A DNA stretch of 32,416 nucleotides from Bacillus sp. AFS041924 (lineage in GTDB: Bacteria > Bacillota > Bacilli > Bacillales > Bacillaceae_G): contig NZ_NULG01000054.1 of NCBI RefSeq assembly GCF_002577195.1, positions 1 to 32,416 of the forward strand, in the 5' to 3' direction. Numbering within the stretch: position 1 is the first letter of the stretch; the number at the start of each line of letters is the position of its first letter. The translations under genes and the position numbers were made by a program. Below, in pieces: positions 1 through 9,600 of the stretch. The notes beneath the pieces were generated by a model. That model did no database searches. It worked only from the letters and a program-made list of their open reading frames with translations, and was not told the origin of the DNA.

Positions 1-39
1 ATACTATATATAAGCATGCGTTAGTTGAACAACGATAAA

Positions 40-375
40 CTATAATGCATGTAAATCTTCTATTGAAAACGATAAGATATTATCTGATTGGTCGATTATT
101 GCTTCACAAGACAATGTTAAATCACTTTCTTGATTATTTATCCAAAGTTCAAATTCCAACGCATATCCTGACCCATCATTATACTTATAATAACTAATAT
201 TCTCATACGCTACATCAGGTGGAATTGTTAGTGAGTCCCAGTGATTTAGTTCTCTTTTGATGTCCTCAATTGTAATTTCAACTGATAGTTTTGATTTAAT
301 TTTAATTGTATCGTTTTTTACTAAATCACAAACAGTTTCTTTAAGTAATAACATTAATTTTTCTTTAATATGCAA
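40..375 (-). CDS. Small hypothetical protein, DUF7668-like
   Basis: Encodes about 111 residues without signal peptide or membrane segment, so probably cytoplasmic. The central part (W-D-S-L-T-I-P-P, then E-L-W and S-D-L-T-L-S) recalls, from memory, the DUF7668 family of small proteins of unknown function. That assignment is tentative and no function is proposed. The open frame extends to a GTG at 387, but that codon sits inside the ribosome binding site (AGAGGTGG, about 384-391). A TTG at 375 lies 8 bases after GAGGTGG and gives a start reading M-H-I-K-E-K-L, so it is preferred; an ATG at 354 is a further alternative. The gene stands alone. Sequence to its left is too short to judge an operon. 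Confidence 0.7.
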   Translation of the reverse strand: MHIKEKLMLLLKETVCDLVKNDTIKIKSKLSVEITIEDIKRELNHWDSLTIPPDVAYENISYYKYNDGSGYALEFELWINNQESDLTLSCEAIIDQSDNILSFSIEDLHAL

Positions 376-432
376 AATTCCCACCACCTCTTATGCATTT
401 AATAATACAGTATCTTATTGAACTAAACTGCC

Positions 433-724
433 ATTATGTTGAATAAGAATCTGACTTCTTTAATATTTATACTAAAAATATTTGCGACAAAAAACCAGAA
501 AAGCCTTCTAACAGGTTTTCTGGTTTTTCACTTTCTACTAATTTCGCACGCCATTTAATTCTCCATAACCGCTCTATTTCGCTGCCTTCTCATGCTCCTG
601 CTTAAAAAAGCTCTTCATCGAATGAAACACATCTGACTTTTGCTTTAAAATATAATAGCGAAACTTCTCGTCATTTATGTTTTGATACGCGGACTTTAGC
701 GTGCTGTGTCGATTGTAATGGTTT
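433..724. repeat. Direct repeat, copy 1 (partner at 1371-1664)
   Basis: About 292 bases that recur at 1371-1664 with roughly 90% identity by eye and a single 2-base indel. The two copies bracket the YciI-like gene. Each copy contains, read on the minus strand, the last ~50 codons of a lost gene, about 45 bases of spacer, and an intrinsic terminator. The unit is therefore a duplicated gene 3' end and not an insertion-sequence end; no terminal inverted repeats or transposase are visible. Confidence 0.85.
487..529 (-). terminator. Intrinsic terminator in repeat copy 1
   Basis: Near-perfect inverted repeat AAAACCAGAAAA ... TTTTCTGGTTTT with a short loop, followed on the minus strand by a T-run. 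It lies just after the stop codon of the gene remnant at 574-729 and is shared with the second repeat copy at 1425-1465. Confidence 0.75.
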
Positions 725-729
725 TCCGG
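574..729 (-). pseudogene. 3' remnant of an unidentified gene, copy 1
   Basis: A frame of about 51 codons ending in TAG, with the conserved ending K-Q-E-H-E-K-A-A-K, but no start codon or ribosome binding site. An in-frame TGA (730-732) precedes it. The matching remnant at 1514-1690 encodes almost the same peptide: about ten codons differ synonymously and about three change the residue. That pattern indicates both copies come from genes that were once under protein-level selection. I do not recognise the family; the tail is hydrophilic, rich in K, Y, H and F. It is followed by its terminator at 487-529. Confidence 0.6.
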
Positions 730-758
730 TCATTTTAATCCAATGTTAGCCTATCGGT

Positions 759-1122
759 CTATTCGAATACTTGGCGTAGTTCAATCTGTCCTTCTCCAAG
801 ACCATGTGGATCTGGCGCGCGCATCGCCCACTCGATGGCTTCCTCGCGAGATTTCACATCTATGAACCAGTATCCTGCAATCAACTCGTTGACTTCAGCA
901 AAAGGTCCCTCTGTAATGGTCGGCGGTTCTCCAGGAACAGGGTATGTAATACGAATACCGTTGGAGCTTGGATGGAGCCCACCGACTGACACCAGCACTC
1001 CAGCTTTCTTCAGTTCTTCATTATATCTCTTCATTGCAGCAAACATCAGATCCATCTGTTCCCTTGGCATTGTCCCTGCTTCAGAATCCTTTGAAGCCTT
1101 CACAACCATCTATAAATTTCAT
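759..1122 (-). pseudogene. YciI/YCII-domain protein, probably frameshifted at its start
   Basis: The readable frame (759-1109, 116 residues) is a typical YCII/DGPF-domain protein: V-V-K-A-S-K-D-S-E-A-G at the N-terminus, G-L-H-P-S-S, a D-G-P-F-like E-G-P-F-A-E, and I-E-L-R-Q-V-F-E at the end. Such proteins are small dimeric alpha-beta-barrel proteins related to muconolactone isomerase, usually of unknown substrate; some are linked to sigma factors. A good ribosome site (AGGAGG, 1131-1136) lies 8 bases before an ATG at 1122, which begins M-K-F-I and then runs out of frame. Removing one base near 1110-1113 would give M-K-F-M-V-V-K-A, close to the family consensus. ATG 1109 itself has no ribosome site at normal distance. 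So this is a one-base insertion (or sequencing error), and the product may be weakly made or absent. Its base composition is visibly richer in G+C than the surroundings, suggesting acquisition by transfer. Confidence 0.75.
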
Positions 1123-1370
1123 TAGTAACTCCTCCTATAGGTAATAGCTTTCTAATGTTAATGCTTCCTTTAGCTCTTATACATTGGTATCATTCTTACT
1201 GTTACAGCTATCATCATTATACATTGGTTAATCAAGTTTATAAAATGAGGTATGCTTCCATTTCAAATCAACAGAATCATAAAGTTACATGTTAATTATA
1301 TTGCAATAGAAAATTTTTCCTTTTAATTATAAGATATCTGAATAGAGAGTTCTTCATCAGTTAATCTGTA

Positions 1371-1664
1371 ATTATGTTGAATAAGAATCTGACTACGTTA
1401 GTATATAAACTCTAAATATTTACGACAAAAAACCAGAAAAGCCTTCTAACAGGCTTTCTGGTTTCTCACTTTCTACTAATTTCGCACGCTATTTAATTCT
1501 CCATAACCGCTCTCTATTTCGCTGCTTTCTCATGCTCCTGCTTGAAAAAGCTCTTCATTGAATGGAACACATCTGACTTCTGCTTTAGAATATAATAGCG
1601 AAATTTCTCGTCATTTATGTTTTTATATGCTGACATTAGCGTACTGTGTCGATTGTATTGGTTT
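1371..1664. repeat. Direct repeat, copy 2 (partner at 433-724)
   Basis: Second copy of the gene-tail-plus-terminator unit. The offset from copy 1 is 938 bases at the left end and 940 at the right, from a 2-base insertion (CTCTCT versus CTCT) near 1512. Recognisable coding sequence of the lost gene continues about 26 bases further in this copy than in copy 1. Confidence 0.85.
1425..1465 (-). terminator. Intrinsic terminator in repeat copy 2
   Basis: Inverted repeat AAACCAGAAAGCCT ... AGGCTTTCTGGTTT type hairpin, T-rich on the minus strand side. It is homologous to the hairpin at 487-529 and follows the remnant at 1514-1690. Confidence 0.7.
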
Positions 1665-1690
1665 AATTGTCCAGGATATATCCATTGATA
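1514..1690 (-). pseudogene. 3' remnant of an unidentified gene, copy 2
   Basis: Fifty-eight sense codons ending in TAG, preceded by an in-frame TAA (1691-1693), with no start codon. The extra upstream residues relative to copy 1 read [11 protein letters not shown]. The rest matches copy 1 with mostly synonymous changes. It is the tail of a gene whose 5' part is missing from the window. Family not recognised. Confidence 0.6.
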
Positions 1691-1759
1691 TTATCGGCTT
1701 TTTAGAGGATCATTTATCAAAAATCCCATATAGATATTTATGATATATCCGTTTACCTA

Positions 1760-1885
1760 TTACTCTTGGTTAATAATGCTCTTTATTAAATCTTCAAATT
1801 CACTTTTCAAATATTCGTATAAGGCAGAAGCTAAATTATTAGATCGGTCATTGCCTCCTAAAATCAATATATTAAACTTTATCAA
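1760..1885 (-). pseudogene. Possible small ORF or gene remnant (42 codons)
   Basis: A short frame from TTG 1885 to TAA 1760 reads I-L-I-L-G-G-N-D-R-S-N-N-L-A and then an acidic helical stretch ending I-I-N-Q-E. It looks like real coding sequence in composition (beta strand, glycine turn, amphipathic helix) but has no convincing ribosome site. It may be the end of a decayed gene. Product unknown. The rest of 1141-2012 outside the repeat holds no gene that I can support. Confidence 0.2.
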
Positions 1886-1944
1886 TAAAGCTTAATCAAT
1901 TTGTTTTTTGAGATATAAAAAGTATCCTATTTTATTAAATCAAA

Positions 1945-1974
1945 TAAAAAAACTCCAGTTTAATACCGGAGCTA
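1945..1974 (-). terminator. Terminator of protease 1
   Basis: On the minus strand AGCTCCGG-TATTAA-ACTGGAG forms a GC-rich hairpin followed by seven T residues, about 40 bases after the protease 1 stop codon. The same hairpin type is found after the protease scar at 15583-15610. Confidence 0.85.
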
Positions 1975-2012
1975 ATTAATATCTATATCATATTAAATTT
2001 TTTCTTTTATTA

Positions 2013-5000
2013 TTACTTAACACCTAATGAACTCTTAACACTCTCTAAAGTTTGTCCTTTATATTTCTTTTTAGGAGCTGGTGCATAGTTAATTGTTGGA
2101 TTTTGCATTAAGTAATTTTGCTCTACATATGCCATATCTTTTTCGTCAACTACACCATCATTGTTAATATCGGCTGCACGCTTATTTGTACCCCAATAAG
2201 TTTGTAAGTACATTGCATCCATCACATCAATCACATCATCTTTATTGACATCACCTGCGTAAGCTGGATTTAATGAAATAAAACGGTTTTGTGGCGTTAC
2301 ATTTCCGTTTTCATCATGGAATCCCATTGTAAAGTCTTTGTGTACTGTAAAATGTCCAGGAACATCTAATTTAAGCTCAAACGTGTCATCCGTTAAAGGT
2401 AAGTTTGGAATTTTAAACGAACTTGAACCAACTGAATTGATAATTCCATCATATACTTTACCATTTGAACTTGTTGCTGTTACTTTTATTCCTAATTTTG
2501 AATAATCAAGTCCTCCAAGTGGACCACCATCCGGAGCTAAAAATGCTTCAGCACTATTACCTCCACGAAGTTGTGAATATGTCGACTCCTGGTAGAAAAT
2601 ATTTGGATTTCCACTTATCACCGTATTTGTCGTGTTATTACTATCTGTTACTTTCGTATTTAATCTAGCTAGGTAAGCGACGGGGTTCGCATCATAAGTA
2701 TTACTCATCTTAAATGCAACATCCGCAAGTTTTAAATCACCTGCTAGTGGAGCAACTCCATCTTTTGTTGTAATTGTAACTGTCGTTTGGTTTACACCAG
2801 TTCCTGGAAAAACCTCATTATCTGTTACTGAAATATTTACCTTATCTGCTACACTTGGATTTGGTGTAACATTCATTGTTGCAACATTTGCATAATGTTC
2901 AAATTGATAAACAACTTGTTTTACATCACTTGCTTTATTTAACATTAACGTGGCATTAGCTGTTTCACCCATTTTTGCTGTACGCTTTTCAGGTTGCATA
3001 TAGCCATACGCTACATCATCACGTGTAATGAATATATCTTTTCCTTCTTTATACGTTCTATTTGTTGCCACATCCATCGCATAGAAATTTAGTTCCATTG
3101 GTCTTGTTGCATTTGTTGGAATCGTCGCTGTAAATGTACCATCAGCGTTTACAGGCACTGATACTGCTCTTCCACCTAAATAATCTTGATAATATACTTT
3201 TGTACTAGCTTGATTAACGTTCATACCAAGTTTTTGCATTTCTGCTGTTTCTTTATCATAAACTGATCCCGTAATCGTTACACTAGTTTGTCCATTTTTA
3301 TATTCAACCACTTCTGGGCCGTTCACTGTTAATTTAGGAGCCGTGTTATCGAAATAAATTGGCGCATCTTGAGCGAATGTTTTTCCTGCATCATTTGTAC
3401 CAATTATTTTCAGCTTATAGTAGCCTGGTTTCGCTAAATCAGGATCATACGCAAATGGCTTTTCATCATCACCTGTAGCTTTGTAATATAAACCATTAAA
3501 TATTCGACTAACTGTATATTTTGTATTTTCGTCCATTCCTAAACCATCAAATGAACCTACGAAGCCTAAGTCTTTACCTGTTTTTCCGTCTTCAAGAACC
3601 ACATCAAATGAGCGCATATGTGATTTAAGACTCATAGTTGCATTTGTATAGACTAACTGACCTCCGAATGCATAATCAAACACTTGTGTAAAAGCTTGTG
3701 GTGTAAACGAAATTGGATTCATTCCTTCTTCCACCGTTTTGATTGCGAAAGGAACTTGGAATGTTTCATCTGGATTAGCATGATTTGTGTATGTTACAAA
3801 TCCTTCATAAATACCTAGTTTTGCTGATTTTGGAACGGTAATCGCGACAGTTGATTTCTTTTTCGAATTTGCACCAACTTTAATGGATTTATCCGTTACA
3901 ACCATTACACCATTGTCGTCAGCATCTAATGAACCTCTACGGTCAGCTTGATATGTTACTTTTACATCATATGTTTTTGCTTGATTACTATTGTTATAGA
4001 TATTTAAAGAGCGTTGATCACTAATATTCTTTCCTGCTGGTGCTGCTACACCAAATGAAAGAGCACCTGTTAAGTCTTCAACTGTTTTAAGATTTCCTTT
4101 TTTATCTAGTGCTCCCTTTGTTTCATCCACTACTTCAATTCGAGTCTTAGAATGAATTGCTTCATAAGGGTCAACTTGTCCAGCGCCTGTTTCAAATACA
4201 CTATAGTCTCCATTTAATGGATCCGCCGTGTTCATTAATATTTCTTTAATTTGAGCTGGTGTTAAGTTAGGATTTTCTTGTTTTAATAAAGCTGCTACAC
4301 CTGCTACGTTTGGTGAAGCCATTGATGTACCTGATAAATTATCATAAGCATATTCATATTTTCCATCTTGATCCGCACCATGCATATAAGAAGGAACAGT
4401 TGAGAATACTGCTACACCTGGTGCTGTTACTTCAGGCTTAATATCATATGTGATACGAGCTGGTCCACGTGAACTGAATGATGCTAATTTACTGCCTTCA
4501 TCTGTTACTACTCCAATTTCATCAAAAGAGAATGTTGGTGTACCTGTAGCAAGTTTTGAGATAAAATCATTTCCTTGTTCAGTTGACACTGAGAATGTAG
4601 GAATCAATCCATAACTAGCGCCTAAGTAAGATGAAATAAACCCTTCGTCAGGCACATTATTTACGATAATAACTGCCTTTGCCCCATGATTTTTCGCAAC
4701 TTTTATCTTATCTGCAAGTGCCGTTACACCTCTTTCTACAACCGCAACCTTACCGTTTACATCGATATCTTTATAGTCAGAATCTGCACCTACATTTGGT
4801 ACTAAAACAATCGGTAAATTTTGACCTTTTAAACTGTCGATTTGATCCTCAAAACCTTTTCCTAATAGTTTTAAGTCAGCCGATCCATCCAGTGTACCAT
4901 GTAACGTACCTTTCGATGTTTCAATCACTGTTTTCGTATCGTTTGCGCCAACAGTAATAGCTAACGCGCCTGCTCCAGGTGCTCCTAAGGTATACATACC

Positions 5001-6188
5001 GTTACCAGAGTTTCCAGCTGAAACAACTGCTGTTACGCCAGAAAGAACAGCGTTATTAACCGCAATACTTTCAACATTTTCTGGATCATTTGTGTTAGCA
5101 CCAAGTGATAAGTTAATTACATCCATGCCGTCAGATATCGACTTATCAATCCCTGCTATTACATTTTCAGTTGAACCTGATCCATAAGTTCCTAATACTT
5201 TATAGACATATAAATCAGCTTCTGGCGCAACACCCGTTACTGCATAATCCGTATTATTTTCACCTCGACCAGCAATAATTCCTGATACATGTGTTCCATG
5301 TTCTGTATAGTAAGTATTGCCTGAGTTTGGATCAACTTCAGCATATCCTGATTTTTTCCAATCAGCATACGTTGTTTCCATTGGATCTGCATCGTTATTA
5401 ACAAAATCCCAACCTTTTACTGAATTAGGATCAATTGTTTTTGGATCTACTCCAGGTTGTGCACGATACCCTTTATAAGCATCTGTTAAGTCTGGGTGGT
5501 TATAATCGATACCTGTATCAATTACCCCTACTTTAATGCCTTTTCCGGTAAAACCTTCTGCATGTAATTTGCTTACGCCAGGGAATACTTCGGTTTCCAT
5601 TTTCATTGTTGTACCCGCTGCACTTTCAGTTGCTTTAGGTGGCTCAACTTTTAACACACTATTTGGCCAAACTGCTTTAACAGTTTTTGATTCTAATAGT
5701 GACTTTACTTTATTTGCTGGTAGATCAATCGCCACGCCATTTAACGTATTTTTATACGTTCGTTTAATTTTATAAAGATTTTTATTTTGTTTTAAATCAT
5801 CTTTATAAATTGTTTTTAAGTCATTTTTAAATGTTGCTTGTGCTGAATCAGCTTTTTGTTTTGCATCATCAAGTGATAAACTTTTCCCATTTGCCGCTTC
5901 TTCTAAAACAGCTACCTTCGCAGGCTTGTCTCTTAATTCAACAATAACTGATAGATTTTTAGAGCTACCTAAATCGACTGATGAAGGTAACTGTAAACCT
6001 TCTTGACTAGTAACCTCTAATTTCTTTAAAGCTTGTCTTTGTTCAGGTGTTAGCTTTGATAGTACTTCTTCAATTGATGATTGTGCTGCAGCCTTAACAA
6101 TTGGCTGATGATGTGTTACTGGAAATGCATTGAATAATACACCAGTACTTAACGTCAAAACTGCAGTACTTTTGATTAAACGCTTCAT
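2013..6188 (-). CDS. Protease 1: Vpr-like S8 subtilase with cohesin-like and dockerin modules
   Basis: A secreted serine endopeptidase of 1391 residues; classical Bacillus Vpr has about 806 and lacks the extra modules. In order: signal peptide (1-34, K-R-L-I-K then hydrophobic, cleavage near V-K-A-A); I9-type propeptide (about 75-180); S8 catalytic domain with Asp224 (V-I-D-T-G), His297 (H-G-T-H), oxyanion Asn393 and Ser622 (G-T-S-M-A-S-P); PA insert (about 455-545); Fn3/Ig-like modules (about 705-1055); cohesin-like module (about 1065-1200); carboxypeptidase-regulatory-like module (about 1215-1292); type I dockerin (about 1311-1363) with two calcium loops, D-V-N-K-D and D-I-N-N-D-G; basic tail ending in L-G-V-K. 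All catalytic residues are present, so it should be active. Start: ATG 7 bases after GGGGGAGA. It has its own promoter and terminator and is closest to proteases 2 and 3. Domain edges are by eye. Confidence 0.95.
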   Translation of the reverse strand: MKRLIKSTAVLTLSTGVLFNAFPVTHHQPIVKAAAQSSIEEVLSKLTPEQRQALKKLEVTSQEGLQLPSSVDLGSSKNLSVIVELRDKPAKVAVLEEAANGKSLSLDDAKQKADSAQATFKNDLKTIYKDDLKQNKNLYKIKRTYKNTLNGVAIDLPANKVKSLLESKTVKAVWPNSVLKVEPPKATESAAGTTMKMETEVFPGVSKLHAEGFTGKGIKVGVIDTGIDYNHPDLTDAYKGYRAQPGVDPKTIDPNSVKGWDFVNNDADPMETTYADWKKSGYAEVDPNSGNTYYTEHGTHVSGIIAGRGENNTDYAVTGVAPEADLYVYKVLGTYGSGSTENVIAGIDKSISDGMDVINLSLGANTNDPENVESIAVNNAVLSGVTAVVSAGNSGNGMYTLGAPGAGALAITVGANDTKTVIETSKGTLHGTLDGSADLKLLGKGFEDQIDSLKGQNLPIVLVPNVGADSDYKDIDVNGKVAVVERGVTALADKIKVAKNHGAKAVIIVNNVPDEGFISSYLGASYGLIPTFSVSTEQGNDFISKLATGTPTFSFDEIGVVTDEGSKLASFSSRGPARITYDIKPEVTAPGVAVFSTVPSYMHGADQDGKYEYAYDNLSGTSMASPNVAGVAALLKQENPNLTPAQIKEILMNTADPLNGDYSVFETGAGQVDPYEAIHSKTRIEVVDETKGALDKKGNLKTVEDLTGALSFGVAAPAGKNISDQRSLNIYNNSNQAKTYDVKVTYQADRRGSLDADDNGVMVVTDKSIKVGANSKKKSTVAITVPKSAKLGIYEGFVTYTNHANPDETFQVPFAIKTVEEGMNPISFTPQAFTQVFDYAFGGQLVYTNATMSLKSHMRSFDVVLEDGKTGKDLGFVGSFDGLGMDENTKYTVSRIFNGLYYKATGDDEKPFAYDPDLAKPGYYKLKIIGTNDAGKTFAQDAPIYFDNTAPKLTVNGPEVVEYKNGQTSVTITGSVYDKETAEMQKLGMNVNQASTKVYYQDYLGGRAVSVPVNADGTFTATIPTNATRPMELNFYAMDVATNRTYKEGKDIFITRDDVAYGYMQPEKRTAKMGETANATLMLNKASDVKQVVYQFEHYANVATMNVTPNPSVADKVNISVTDNEVFPGTGVNQTTVTITTKDGVAPLAGDLKLADVAFKMSNTYDANPVAYLARLNTKVTDSNNTTNTVISGNPNIFYQESTYSQLRGGNSAEAFLAPDGGPLGGLDYSKLGIKVTATSSNGKVYDGIINSVGSSSFKIPNLPLTDDTFELKLDVPGHFTVHKDFTMGFHDENGNVTPQNRFISLNPAYAGDVNKDDVIDVMDAMYLQTYWGTNKRAADINNDGVVDEKDMAYVEQNYLMQNPTINYAPAPKKKYKGQTLESVKSSLGVK

Positions 6189-6230
6189 TCTGTTGTCTCC
6201 CCCATTTAATAATTTTCTATTTCTAAATAG

Positions 6231-6270
6231 ATTATACGGAAAGTTTGCAGTTTCGGGAGTTTGACAAAAA
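6231..6270 (-). promoter_or_regulatory. Promoter of protease 1 with TGTCA box
   Basis: On the minus strand TTGTCA (6262-6267) is followed by exactly 25 bases and then TATAAT (6231-6236). The -10 lies 42 bases from the ATG. No -35 hexamer is seen at the usual 17-base spacing. The rest of the gap up to 6617 is very AT-rich and holds nothing else I can support. Confidence 0.6.
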
Positions 6271-6617
6271 CTATCAATTTCGACTTTTTTTTCGACAATT
6301 TACAACATTTTTTATTTATTTTATAATCTGAATCTAATATTCTACCAAATCGCAGTTTCGAAAAAACGCTTTCATTAACAAATTATTAAATACTTATATT
6401 TTTCTAATGAGAAAACCGATTATTTATTAAAAAAATATTTTTCTACAAAAATTTGTAAATTTTACCGTATACTGGATATTATTCCATCTATAGAAGTTGA
6501 TATCATTTAGTTTTTGAACAAATTTATCAATTTTCAGTTTTCTAATAAAATTATAATCTATTCAAAAAGTTTAATTATCGTCAAACAACGTAGTATATCC
6601 ATGACAACTTTATACAA

Positions 6618-6654
6618 GAAAGGCTTCCTCATTAAAATTGAGGAAGCCTTTTCT
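6618..6654 (-). terminator. Terminator of protease 2
   Basis: Perfect 11-base stem AGGCTTCCTCA / TGAGGAAGCCT with an A/T loop and T-rich flank, ten bases after the protease 2 stop codon. It could act in both directions. Confidence 0.85.
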
Positions 6655-6663
6655 AATCTATCT

Positions 6664-9600
6664 TTATTTAACTCCTAAATTACTCTTAACACTTTCTAAT
6701 GTTTGTGATTTGTATTTCTTTTTTGGTGCTGGAGCATGGTTAATCGTTGGATTTTGCATTAAGTAGTTTTTCTCTACAAATGCCAGATCTTTTTCATCAA
6801 CTACACCATCAAAGTTAATATCTGCATCACGCTTATTTGTTCCCCAGTATGTTTGTAAGTAAAGTACGTCCATTACGTCGATGACATCATCTTTATTTAC
6901 ATCCCCTGCGTAGGTTGGATTTAGTGTCTGAGTAAGGTTTTGATATGTCACTTTACCATCTTCATGAAATCCAATTGTGAAGTCTTTGTGTACTGTAAAA
7001 TGTCCAGGAATATTTACTTCAAGCTCGAACGTATCATCCGTTAATGGTAAATTTGAAATTTGGAACGTAGGTGCAGAATTATTTACTCCTTCGTACACTG
7101 TACCGTTTGAACTTGTTGCTTTTACTTTGATTCCTAATTTTGAATAATCAAGTGATCCAATTGGTGATCCAGCTGGATCTAAGAATGCTTCTGCATATTT
7201 TCGACCTTTAAGGATTGAATATGTCGGTTCCATATAGAAGATGGATGGATTTCCACTAGGAACAGTTTTTGTCGTGTTGTTATTATCCATTACAGTCGTA
7301 CTCATATACGCTGGGAACGTTACAGGATATGCAGTATATACATTCCCCATTTTATACATTACATCAGCAAGTTTTAAATCCCCTGTTAGTGGTGGAACCC
7401 CATCTTTTGTCGTGATTGTCACTGTCGCTTTATTTACTCCGGAACTTAACAGTTCATCTTTAACAGAGATATTTACTTTATCAGCTATACTCGGATTTGG
7501 TGTAATATTCATTGATGCAACATCTGTGTAATGATTGAACTCATAAACAACTTGTTTTACACCATTTGCTTTATTCAACATTAAAGTGGCATGTGCTGTT
7601 TCACCCATTTTTGCCGTACGTTTTTCAGGTTGCATATAACCATATGTTACGTCATCACGCGTAACAAAGATATCTTTACCTTCTTTAAATGTTTTATTAG
7701 AAGCCGCATCCATTGCATAGAATACTAATTCCATTGGTCTTGTTGCATTGGTTGGAATCGTCGCTGTAAATGACCCATCTGGATTTACAGGTACTGATAC
7801 TGCTCTTCCACCTAAATAGTCTTGATAATATACTTTTGTGCTACCTTGATTATAGTCCATGCCAAGCTTTTGCATGTCTTCTGTTTCTTTATCATAAACC
7901 GTACCTGTGATTGTGACGCTAGTTTGGCCATTTTTATATTCTACAACTTCAGGACCATTCACTGTTAATTTAGGAGCTGTATTATCGAAATAAATTGGTG
8001 CTTCTTGCGAGAATGTTTTTCCTGCATCATTTGTGCCAATAATTTTAATCTTATAGTATCCTGGTTTCGCCAAATCAGGGTTATACTGGAATGGTTGATC
8101 TTCATCACCAGTCGTTTTGTAATATAGGCCATTAAATACTTTATTAACAGAATACTCCGTGTTTTCGTCCATTGATAGTCCATCAAAGGAACCGACATAA
8201 CCTAATTCTTTACCTGTTTTTCCATCTTCAAGAACCACATCAAAAGTACGCATGTGTGATTTAACACTCATAATCGCACTTGTATAGACTAATTGTCCAG
8301 GGTAAGCAGAATCAAATACTTGAGTAAATGCTTGTGGCGTCATCGTAATTGGATTCATGCCTTCTTCTACTGTTTTAATCGCGAAAGGAACTTGGAATGT
8401 TTCTTCTGGATTCGCATGATTTGTATATGTTACAAATCCTTCATAAATCCCTAATTTCGCTGATTTTGGAACGGTAATTGCGACAGTTGATTTCTTTTTC
8501 GCATTTGCCCCGACTTTAATGGACTTATCTGTCACAATTTGCACACCATTGACATCAGCGTCTAATGAACCGCGACGATCTTTTTGGAATGATACTGTTA
8601 CGTCATATGTTTTTGCTTGATTACTATTGTTATAGATATTTAGTGTGCGTTGATCACTAACATTCTTCCCTGCTGGAGCAACCACACCAAAAGCAAGTGC
8701 ACCTGTTAAATCTTTTATCGATTTAAGATTTCCCTTTTTATCTAGTGCTCCCTTTGTTTCATCCATTACTTCAATACGAGTCTTAGAATGAATTGCTTCA
8801 TAAGGGTCAACTTGTCCAGCTCCTGATTCAAACACACTATAATCTCCATTTAATGGATCCGCTGTGTTCATTAATGTTTCTTTGATTTGAGCTGGTGTCA
8901 AGTTTGGATTTGCTTGTTTTAGTAAAGCCGCAACACCGGCTACGTTCGGTGAAGCCATTGATGTACCTGATAAATTATCATACGCATATTCATATTTACC
9001 AATTTGATCTGCGCCATGCATGTATGATGGAACTGTCGAGAATACCGCTACACCTGGTGCTGTCACTTCCGGTTTAATGTCATATGTGATACGCGCCGGA
9101 CCACGTGAACTAAATGACGCTAATTTATTTCCTTCATCCGTTACTTCTCCCACTTCATCAAATGAGAATGTTGGCGTTGTCCCAATTTTTGCTACAAGCG
9201 TAGCTCCTTGCTCATACGACATAGAGAATGCAGGAATTAACCCATAGCTTGACCCTAGGTATGATGGTATAAACCCTTCACCAGGTACGTTATCTATCAT
9301 GATGACTGCTACTGCACCATGCTTTTTCGCATATGTGATTTTATCAACAAGTGCAACTGATCCCCTGTTTACTAATGCAATCTTTCCGTTCACATCGATA
9401 TTTGCATAGTCAGAATCTGCACCTACATTCGGTACTAAAACAATTGGTAGATTTTGACCTTTTAAACTACCTACATTGTCACCAAAGCCTTTGCCTAATA
9501 ATTTTAAATCAACAGATACTTTGGATGTCCCATGTACTGTACCTTTTGAAGTTGCAATCACTGTTTTCGTATCGTTTGCACCAACTGTAATAGCTAACGC

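Noticed and set aside
433-1664. Composite transposon or insertion element flanking the YciI gene
   Set aside because: The flanking repeats have no terminal inverted repeats, no target duplications and no transposase; they read as gene tails with terminators.
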